This document shows, in pieces, positions 4,601-8,079 of a stretch of 11,215 bases of DNA. The stretch spans positions 382,337-393,551 of the forward strand of contig MU646341.1 of NCBI GenBank assembly GCA_026770585.1, written 5' to 3'. Positions within the stretch are counted from its first letter, which is position 1, and each line of letters opens with the position of its first letter. The position numbers and the translations under genes were made by a program. The stretch is from Baffinella frigidus. Taxonomy: Eukaryota > Cryptophyceae > Cryptomonadales > Baffinellaceae. The notes beneath the pieces are model-generated. The model saw nothing but the letters and a program-made list of their open reading frames with translations, was not told the DNA's origin and did not search any database.

Positions 4601-7261
4601 TCTATTCGCCCCTTTGTACTGAATTTCTGCTCTTAAATACTTTTATGGACGAGCCAGCCAATGTCCTGCCGTACCGAGTGCAGGAGGTCCTCTCGTTCCA
4701 GTTGTTCCGGCCGAGGGGGGGCGGTTGAGGGGTTTGTAGGTTTGAGGGTTTACATGAGGGGGAGGGTGCGCACATTGTTACCTCAACCCTCAACCCTCAA
4801 CCCTCAACCGGGTGCACTGTATTGTACAGTTAAGGCTCGGGATTAGGGATTGGGGATTCGGTTGAGGGTTTAGGGTTTCGGTTTTGGGGTTCAGGCTTTC
4901 GGCTTTCGGGTTATCGGTTGGAAACGGCCCGTGCTGAATTCAACACACAGCGCCATTGACATGTCACGTGTGCTCACGGGAGGGGGCGTGTGAGATGGTC
5001 AAGCTCTGCCTCACTCGGGTTGACCGACTACTCTCAAGTTGACATGCTGGGACTGCGGTGCAAATCCGTCAACTTTCGAGTTGACATCTTGGGTCTGCGG
5101 TGCAAATCCGTCAACTTTCGAGCGGAAACGAGTCCGGGCTCACCAAGTTGGTGAGCTCAAATATACTGAGACAGAGCTAGAGGGGGGGTACCTTGATGTT
5201 AGACTTGATCTGGCGGAACTCTTTGGCCTAGTCGTCCATTTAGATGCTCTTTGTACACAGAGCATCTGTTGTGTACTGGAGCGTTCGTACGTAACCATGA
5301 TCTACATTTATTTAAAGCGCAGCTCCGATTAACTGAGACAGCTAGAACCCCGCCACAAGTCGGGATCCACACGAGAATGCTAGAGAGGCCTACTTAAAAC
5401 CGATGTGCTTTTAAAAGTGGGCATTTGCGTAGTAACTTCCGTTGATCGGTCACGTAACTCTGCGAAATTAGCGCAGGCGCGAGGTTGGAACACCCTATCC
5501 TGGTACACATATTTACAACCCCACATGTGAATAGGATCCTCCAGCATTCTCGAGTGGACTACCTTGATGTTAGACTTGATCTTGCGGAACTCCTTGTCGT
5601 AGTCGTGCAGCAGCTCCCGATGCCTCTGCTCATCGGTTTAGGGGTTTAGGGTTTAGCGTGTAGGGTGTAGGGTTTAAGATTTACGGTTGAGGGTTTAGAG
5701 ATCATGGATTAGCTCCCGATGCCTCTGCTTGCCGGTTTCGGATTTAGGGGTGAGGGTTTGGGGTTTGGGGTTTGGGGATTGGGGTTTAGGGTTGAGGGTT
5801 GAGGGAACAGGGATTGGCTCACGATGCCTCTGCACACCGGTTTAGGGTGTTAGGGTTCAGGGTTCAGGGATAATGGATGAGAGACTAGCGCCCATACGCA
5901 TATGGTGTGAGTTGCTGTTGCGGATGACGCTGCTGAGGGAGAAGGGAAGGCGGTAAGTCACTGTGCGCCCTCGCCCCTCTGACTCGACGCCCAGAAATTT
6001 CCTCGCACCTTCACCTTCCTCTTCGGATCAGGACAGCGCGTGCTCGATCGAAAAGATGTCCGCTGAAGGCCAGCCGCTGCTGGAGGGAACGGAGGGTTCA
6101 CCCACGCCCGTGGAGGAGACCGCCGCGGAGGAGGAGGTGACTGGGGCGAAGCGCAAGGTCTCCAAGTGGGAGGACGGCGGAGAGCAGAAGAGCAAGTTCT
6201 CTGGCGGCGATGCCGTGGTTCTCGACGAAACGATGAAGAACTACCTCGCTCACATCCAGACTGAGCTCGCCAAGATTGATTCCAGCCCACCACACAGCGG
6301 ACTTCGAAGGGATTTTGAATCAGCCCCAAGCGATAAGACCTACGACCCTACGGTAAGCAAACCGTAGGGGCATAGGGGGGTTCCTACGGATAAGGTAACG
6401 GAAACTCGGGCATTTCCTGCCCGAAAATCCCTTCGTAGCCCGCTGTGTGGGATGGACAGAGACACAGCCAGACATTGCTTGTGCGCGGCGCCTCCACTCC
6501 GGCACAGTTCCAACCCTCGCCCCCAATCAAAACGACGAGCCTGGAAGTTCATTTCCGAACAAATTTTCTGGTTGGAGAATGTTTTTTTGGGTTGAAGAAT
6601 GCGCACCTGCAGGACGTGCGACAGGCGCTGCCCATCCCCCGGCCCTATGTCCCGCACGCAGTGCCCCATCTGCTCGTTCACCTCCGACAGCTGCACACCA
6701 CGCTCGCGTCAGCCCCCCGCTTCGCTCAGCTTCCCAACACTTCCCAGCGCGCCTTCTTGCACAGCACGTCGATGCGGAATGGTGGAGGGAGGGAGCCGCG
6801 CCTGGAGCAGCAGCGTCTCGAGCTCCCCGGAGAGGGAGGACGCTGCAGCCTCGCCATTCTGCCCCGAGGAGCCGTCGTCAGCGCCCCCACCCGGCTTGTC
6901 CTGCCGCCGCCCCACCAGTCCCAAGAAATTTGTTCAGGTGTGTGAGTGAGTGGGTGCGGTTTGACGGGCCAAAGATGCGGAAAGGATTGCCTCCAAATCT
7001 AACAGCACCACCAAGACAAACAAGGCTGTTCGCGTGCCTGCGAAACGGAGATGCGGTTGTACGACACCAGCTTCCCATCCACCTCCGCCTCCAGCTGCCG
7101 CGCGCGCTTTCTCAGCTCCTGCAGGCCCCAAAGCGCCCCGTGTGTCAGGATGGGCGTCGCTGCAGCGCCCCACGTGACGCACAACCAGAGCGCGGGTGGT
7201 GGGTGCGGTGCTTGACCTCCCACTGTTGCAGCGGCCCGCCGCCGCCGCCCCCGTGGTTCAT
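1616..7261 (-). CDS. GOSR1: GOS28/GOSR1-type Golgi Qb-SNARE, complete ten-exon gene
   Basis: Exons, 5' to 3' on the minus strand: 7261-7217, 7118-7047, 6900-6802, 6690-6607, 5625-5563, 4191-4128, 3833-3751, 2539-2460, 2186-2132, 1690-1616. They join in phase to 239 residues; human GOSR1 has about 250. GOS28 is a tail-anchored Qb-SNARE in ER-Golgi and intra-Golgi fusion. Seen here: an N-terminal helix ELRKRARQLEAEVDGKLVSY (16-35), a Gly/Ser linker (about 42-60), helical LSEVNEQMGH and RHRELLHDYDKEFRK (73-115), LLRERGAATNSL (about 150), a SNARE motif (about 150-208) with zero-layer Gln182 in LKGQRQL, a basic QRRKK, and one hydrophobic anchor (219-238) ending in Arg before the stop. The start follows the family's usual dozen or so residues before the W-E-x-L-R motif. 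Introns 1-3 are 98-146 nt; introns 4-9 are 273-1371 nt and repeat-filled. The exon 2 donor is uncertain. Confidence 0.93.
1756..1809 (-). pseudogene. Ghost copy of SNARE exon 10 start, possible alternative last exon
   Basis: The CAG acceptor (1812-1810) and about the first 36 nt of exon 10 are repeated 119 bp upstream of the functional exon: VESIILAMVVAV is encoded in both. The copy then diverges to TYLTD and stops at 1756. If its acceptor were used, the tail anchor would lose its second half. Confidence 0.85.
1813..2131. repeat. TTTAGGG-type tract in SNARE intron 9
   Basis: About 300 bp of GGGTTTAGGG, GGGTGTAGG, GGGGCAGG and GGGTTGAGG variants on the plus strand, hence C-rich CCCTAAA in the sense of the SNARE gene. 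A higher-order unit containing GTGTAGGGGGCAGGGTTTAG recurs at about 1890, 1925, 1980 and 2070, so the tract grew by tandem duplication. Confidence 0.9.
2132..2186 (-). CDS. GOSR1: SNARE exon 9, end of SNARE helix
   Basis: CCAG|G acceptor. Encodes SKLPSIDSLIGKVQRRKK with donor AAG|GTTGAT. It aligns with FPAVNSLIQRINLRKR of animal GOSR1; the basic cluster lies just before the membrane anchor. Confidence 0.92.
2187..2459. repeat. SNARE intron 8: telomere-like tract interrupted by a MITE
   Basis: TTTAGGG variants occupy 2191-2232 and 2338-2456 on the plus strand. The family 3 element at 2233-2337 interrupts them, so it inserted into, or was captured by, a pre-existing repeat tract. Confidence 0.85.
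2233..2337 (+). mobile_element. MITE family 3, copy 1
   Basis: 105 bp with perfect 13-bp inverted ends, TATCCCTTAAGTG and CACTTAAGGGATA. The interior reads GTAGGCTCATACGCCCTACC then GTAGGACCCTAGG, and a related segment appears reversed at 3064-3155. TTAAGGG-like flanks hide any target duplication. Confidence 0.8.
2460..2539 (-). CDS. GOSR1: SNARE exon 8, zero-layer glutamine
   Basis: GACAG| acceptor. Encodes GAATTLEALKGQRQLYSSIA then VKLSTF, plus two bases of the next codon. The donor CAC|GTCCAA is weak, but it is the one that restores phase with exon 9. Q in LKGQRQ aligns with the family zero-layer Q (TSQRGML in animals). Confidence 0.9.
2636..2671. repeat. Perfect 16-bp hairpin at ghost exon 8
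   Basis: GCTCAAGGGTCCGATG, loop CTGA, CATCGGACCCTTGAGC. The CTCAAGGG portion comes from exon 8 coding sequence (CTC AAG GGG), so part of an exon has been copied in inverted orientation. Related sequence AGCAAACGTTGCTGACATCG recurs near 2891. Confidence 0.85.
2661..2694 (-). pseudogene. Ghost copy of SNARE exon 8 start
   Basis: After ACAAG| the copy reads GAGTKLEALKG, against GAATTLEALKG in the functional exon 155 bp downstream. It then runs into the hairpin and stops after PMSASDP. The acceptor CAG is changed to AAG. The offset is not a multiple of three, so its use would give a truncated product. Confidence 0.75.
2701..2763. mobile_element. MITE family 1, copy C (half element)
   Basis: Only the left arm and centre are present: GAGTACCTCGCTCATAAGAA, then CGCCCCCTCC, CCTACAGTAGTCATATGCC. 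The sequence breaks off at the element's centre of symmetry. A GCTCTCTCACAC/GTGTGAGAGAGAGC inverted pair follows at about 2781-2838. Confidence 0.8.
2931..3048. mobile_element. MITE family 1, copy D (best preserved)
   Basis: 118 bp. CAGAGGTACCTCGCTCATAA on the left and CAGGGGTACCTCGCTCATAA on the inverted right, both followed by GAAAA. Arms of roughly 45-50 bp pair almost completely around a GGGCATATGACTACTGTAGGG centre. Flanks are GAGAGTTA and TCATGCAG, without a clear duplication. Confidence 0.9.
3064..3155 (-). mobile_element. MITE family 3, copy 2 (one end lost)
   Basis: Begins TATCCCTCAAGTGCCCATAG. Read in reverse it contains GTAGGCTCATACGCCCTACC and GTAGGGCCCTAGGACC, as in 2233-2337. 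The other terminal repeat is missing. In its place is the perfect 16-bp palindrome CCTGGAACGTTCCAGG at 3154-3169. Confidence 0.75.
3177..3271. repeat. Hairpin with 20-bp arms
   Basis: ATTTGGACGCGGCTC-GGTAC pairs with GTACCAGAGCCGCGTCCAAA plus T, around a 54-nt AT-rich loop. It directly abuts the perfect hairpin that starts at 3271, as if two foldbacks inserted end to end. Confidence 0.8.
3271..3391. repeat. Perfect 48-bp inverted repeat with 25-nt loop
   Basis: The arms at 3271-3318 and 3344-3391 are complementary at every position (TGTAACGGGGCTCTGGGGCA at the left end and TGCCCCAGAGCCCCGTTACA at the right end). The loop is 3319-3343. It lies in SNARE intron 7 and would form a long RNA hairpin in the pre-mRNA. 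Perfect arms imply a recent origin or maintenance. Confidence 0.95.
3507..3591. mobile_element. Small foldback element
   Basis: GCGTCAGCCCAATTCCGGCA at 3507-3526 pairs with inverted GCGTCAACCTAATTCCGGCG at 3572-3591, with only a few mismatches. The arms continue for about five more bases to 3531 and 3567. The 35-nt loop includes TGCAATACAATAGG. No second copy is seen in the window. Confidence 0.6.
3751..3833 (-). CDS. GOSR1: SNARE exon 7, start of SNARE motif
   Basis: TTGGCAG| acceptor and CAG|GTACGG donor, 83 nt. Encodes ATSRMDPLLRERGAATNSLR then GADQIMQ. LLRER is the family signature just before the SNARE helix. Confidence 0.93.
3908..3946 (-). pseudogene. Ghost copy of SNARE exon 7 start
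   Basis: AAGCAG| then SRMDPLLRERGA is repeated 113 bp upstream of exon 7, with one base difference (ACG for ACA) across about 39 nt. It then diverges. Using this acceptor would shift the frame of the rest of exon 7. Confidence 0.88.
3955..4122. repeat. TTTAGGG-type tract in SNARE intron 6
   Basis: A clean run of GGGTTTA units at about 3965-4005 degrades to GGGTTTCGGG and GGGTTCAGGG variants by 4122. On the sense strand it is C-rich and fills the intron from just after the exon 6 donor to the ghost exon 7 acceptor. Confidence 0.9.
4128..4191 (-). CDS. GOSR1: SNARE exon 6
   Basis: CGGCAG|GAA acceptor and ACAG|GTATCC donor, 64 nt. Encodes EQLEREDLLHSVRQDIGEYR then T, with a leftover G that completes Ala with the first two bases of exon 7. 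Its length and register match IRERENLMGSVRKDIESYK in animal GOSR1. Confidence 0.93.
4315..4383 (-). pseudogene. Ghost copy 1 of SNARE exon 6, in frame
   Basis: CGGCAG|GAA CAA CTG is repeated exactly 192 bp (64 codons) upstream of exon 6 and encodes EQLEREDLLHSVR. A 4-nt deletion (CAGG) relative to exon 6 then changes the frame of the homologous part to TLAST. The 192 nt from this acceptor to exon 6 have no stop in the SNARE frame, so an exon extended by 64 codons is possible. Confidence 0.85.
4640..4707 (-). pseudogene. Ghost copy 2 of SNARE exon 6, acceptor lost
   Basis: GAA CAA CTG GAA CGA GAG GAC encodes EQLEREDLLHSVRQDIG, then the copy diverges. The base before the acceptor G is changed (CGGCCG for CGGCAG), which destroys the AG. 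The downstream filler (AAAGTATTTAAGAGCA, CAAAGGGGCGAAT) is shared with ghost copy 1, so a unit of roughly 320 bp was tandemly duplicated. Confidence 0.85.
4733..4915. repeat. Mixed telomere-like tract in SNARE intron 5
   Basis: GGTTTGAGGG variants at 4733-4760 and GGTTTAGGGTTTCGG variants at 4835-4915 are G-rich on the plus strand. A short ACCCTCAACCCTCAACC run at 4780-4809 has the opposite orientation, the only clear exception within the SNARE gene. Confidence 0.7.
5036..5122. repeat. Two tandem 42-bp units, each a small hairpin
   Basis: Both units contain TGCGGTGCAAATCCGTCAAC, and each is bounded by AGTTGAC and GTCAACT, so each can fold on itself. A similar AGTTGAC...TCAACT segment of 41 bp lies at 7463-7503 in the STAR promoter. 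Confidence 0.8.
5190..5238 (-). pseudogene. Copy of SNARE exon 5 3' end with its donor
   Basis: About 49 nt matching the last part of exon 5 and its GT, with roughly five differences. It encodes EFRQIKSNIK followed by GTACC. It lies downstream of the real exon in the gene's direction, so here an exon's donor end was copied instead of its acceptor end. Confidence 0.85.
5563..5625 (-). CDS. GOSR1: SNARE exon 5 (RHRELLHDYDKEF)
   Basis: 21 codons, RHRELLHDYDKEFRKIKSN then IK, between AGCAG| and AAG|GTAGTC. This is the most recognisable GOS28 block, aligning residue for residue with QRHRDILQDYTHEF of animal GOSR1. Copies of its 5' end lie upstream and a copy of its 3' end lies downstream. Confidence 0.95.
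5701..5724 (-). pseudogene. Ghost copy 1 of SNARE exon 5 start
   Basis: AGCAG| then AGG CAT CGG GAG, encoding RHRELIHDL before a TAA. It lies 99 nt upstream of exon 5. The match to the exon is exact for about 14 nt and looser for 10 more. Confidence 0.8.
5814..5829 (-). pseudogene. Ghost copy 2 of SNARE exon 5 start
   Basis: TGTGCAG| then AGG CAT CGT GAG (RHRE). It lies 105 nt upstream of ghost copy 1, in the same frame, and runs into CCCTCAACCC filler. Confidence 0.75.
5907..6276 (+). pseudogene. Partial duplicate of STAR promoter and exon 1, antisense in SNARE intron 4
   Basis: Matches 7371-7796 from GTGAGTTGCTGT to CAAGAT. The 221 coding bases differ at only five positions, all amino-acid changing (Ser/Ala, Ala/Val, Gln/Lys, Ala/Val, Ala/Asp). 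The upstream part lacks about 56 bp of the functional copy, including the AGTTGAC...TCAACT segment and the CACGTG palindrome. The ATG at 6056 is intact, but the frame leaves STAR sequence inside QUA1 and stops at 6367 within the MITE. It has no KH domain and is probably non-functional, although a 103-residue product is possible. Confidence 0.9.
6290..6450 (-). mobile_element. MITE family 2, copy 2
   Basis: 161 bp. The left end is CCACACAGCGGACTTCGAAG and the inverted right end is CCACACAGCGGGCTACGAAG, both followed by GGGATTTT. The interior (CCGTAGGAACCCCCC, CCCTACGG, TACCGTAGGGTC when read on the minus strand) matches copy 1 in reverse. It lies 14 bp from the end of the partial STAR duplicate. 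Confidence 0.88.
6607..6690 (-). CDS. GOSR1: SNARE exon 4
   Basis: Exactly 28 codons between GTGCAG| and CAG|GTGCGC, phase 0 at both ends. It begins LSEVNEQMGHCV and ends QRLSHVLQ. LSHVLQ joins RHRELLHDY of exon 5, matching the family's L-x-x-x-L-Q-R-H-R-D signature. Confidence 0.92.
6802..6900 (-). CDS. GOSR1: SNARE exon 3, linker and LETLL helix
   Basis: GGCAG|GAC acceptor. Encodes an Asp/Gly/Ser-rich linker followed by SLSGELETLLLQ, equivalent to the IEQLL stretch of animal GOSR1. It ends CAG|GCGCGG. No GT at a phase-compatible position follows, so this appears to be a GC-AG intron. Confidence 0.8.
7047..7118 (-). CDS. GOSR1: SNARE exon 2, N-terminal helix
   Basis: CCTGCAG|GAG acceptor. 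Encodes ELRKRARQLEAEVDGKLVSY followed by NRIS, then TCC|GTTTCG. An alternative donor, CAG|GCACGC, lies 9 nt further on in the same phase and would add VSQ. Both keep the frame. Confidence 0.85.
7217..7261 (-). CDS. GOSR1: SNARE exon 1 (start codon exon)
   Basis: Encodes MNHGGGGGGPLQQWE. It ends GAG|GTCAAG and joins in phase 0 to ELRKRARQ, recreating the family's W-E-x-L-R-x-x-A-R-Q motif. The ATG is 314 bp from the divergent STAR ATG. An in-frame upstream ATG at 7316 opens a longer unspliced frame, but that frame needs a Pro/Arg-rich leader unlike the family. Confidence 0.85.
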
Positions 7262-7462
7262 CTCGGCTCAGCCGCCGCGCACCCCCCGCAGCTGAAACAC
7301 ACGGTGAATCGCACAATGACAGTGCTCTGCCGGCGCAGCAGGAGGGAAGTGCGGCGCACAGGTCCGCGCAGTGAGTTGCTGTCGATGATGACGCTGCTTG
7401 AGGGAGAAGGGAAGGCGGTAAGTCACTGTGCGCCCTCGCCCCCTCTGACTCGACGCCCAGAA

Positions 7463-7503
7463 AGTTGACTTTGGGGTACGGGTGGACTTTTGTTGACTCA
7501 ACT
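7463..7503. repeat. 41-bp AGTTGAC...TCAACT segment, putative mini-insertion
   Basis: Present in the functional STAR promoter but missing from the duplicated copy at 5907-6276. There, AAATTT is continuous where here AAA precedes and AAATTT follows the segment. The AGTTGAC/TCAACT ends and similar size link it to the tandem units at 5036-5122. Confidence 0.5.
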
Positions 7504-7510
7504 AAATTTA

Positions 7511-7522
7511 GGTCACGTGACC
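7511..7522. promoter_or_regulatory. Palindromic G-box/E-box GGTCACGTGACC
   Basis: A perfect 12-bp palindrome with a CACGTG core, the site class bound by bHLH and bZIP factors in plants and by MiT/TFE factors (GTCACGTGAC) in animals. Being symmetric, it could serve both divergent genes. It is absent from the non-functional duplicate. Confidence 0.6.
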
Positions 7523-7575
7523 TCGCACCGTCACCTTCCTCTTCGGATCAGGACAGCGCGTGCTCGATCGAAAAG

Positions 7576-8079
7576 ATGTCCGCTGAAGGCCAGCCGCTGC
7601 TGGAGGGAACGGAGGGTGCACCCACGCCCGTGGAGGAGACCGCCGTGGAGGAGGAGGTGACTGGGGCGAAGCGCAAGGTCTCCAAGTGGGAGGACGGCGG
7701 AGAGAAGAAGAGCAAGTTCTCTGGCGGCGATGCCGTGGTTCTCGACGAAACGATGAAGAACTACCTCGTTCACATCCAGACTGAGCTCGACAAGATGCGC
7801 CCGGTCGCGAACGCGCTCCCCATCTGCGCCAAGCTCCTGCAGCTCGAGATGGACACCATCCTCAAGACCGGGATCCCCATCGGCGGCCCCGGGCAGATCA
7901 CCGCGTCCAACACCACCCCGCTCCCGTCTGCTTCCTCTGCGCGCAGCTCGGGCGGCAGCGTCGGTGGCATGCCGTCCTCGTCCACTGCCAAGCGCCCGGA
8001 CCGCCCGGCGTCGTTCCAGGTGGCGGCGAACAGTGGCACGGCTGCGGCCATCGCCGCGCGCGGCACCACGGCCCCTGAG
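7576..8079 (+). CDS. STAR exon 1: N-terminus, QUA1, linker
   Basis: 168 codons ending CCT GAG|GTCCCC. The open frame runs on to 8232, but the family's KH entry is found only after the acceptor at 8268, so the frame beyond the donor is intron. An alternative donor at 8019 would drop 20 residues of Ala/Gly-rich linker. Confidence 0.85.

Larger units (their letters stand above)
4192..5562 (-). other. SNARE intron 5 (1.37 kb, repeat-rich)
   Basis: Contains a copy of the exon 5 donor end (5238-5190), a tandem 42-bp repeat (5036-5122), an imperfect inverted pair (5372-5391 with 5533-5552), a small perfect hairpin GATGCTCT/AGAGCATC (5243-5266), telomere-like tracts, and two upstream copies of the exon 6 start. 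No other gene is visible. Confidence 0.75.
5636..5880. repeat. Tandem units: ghost exon 5 starts plus telomere-like filler
   Basis: Exon 5 start plus acceptor is followed at 5636-5700 by TTTAGGG variants, then a second exon start (5711-5724), filler (5735-5808), a third exon start (5817-5829) and filler to about 5870. The spacing of about 100-105 bp defines a tandem array in which exon sequence is part of the repeat unit. Confidence 0.8.
5626..6606 (-). other. SNARE intron 4 with antisense STAR copy, MITE and ghost exon starts
   Basis: Reading along the gene it contains the family 2 MITE at 6450-6290, an antisense partial STAR copy at 6276-5907, and two ghost copies of the exon 5 start separated by CCCTAAA-like tracts. 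It ends AGCAG| at 5626. Confidence 0.85.
7262..7575. promoter_or_regulatory. Bidirectional promoter between SNARE and STAR genes
   Basis: Only 314 bp separate two divergent start codons, so the core promoters must lie here or overlap the 5' UTRs. Visible elements are a perfect 12-bp palindrome GGTCACGTGACC at 7511-7522 (a G-box/E-box core CACGTG), TTGAC motifs at 7465 and 7493, and a possible 43-nt 5' UTR intron of STAR (GCG|GTAAGT at 7418 to GCCCAG at 7460). No TATA box is evident. Confidence 0.7.

Noticed and set aside
5036-5122. CRISPR-like direct repeats
   Set aside because: Only two adjacent units without unique spacers, in a eukaryotic intron; the same holds for the other tandem repeats.
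6447-7295. A 282-codon plus-strand open frame
   Set aside because: It is the antisense of SNARE exons 1-4 in GC-rich DNA, lacks any family motif, and the minus strand gives an aligned, phase-consistent SNARE.
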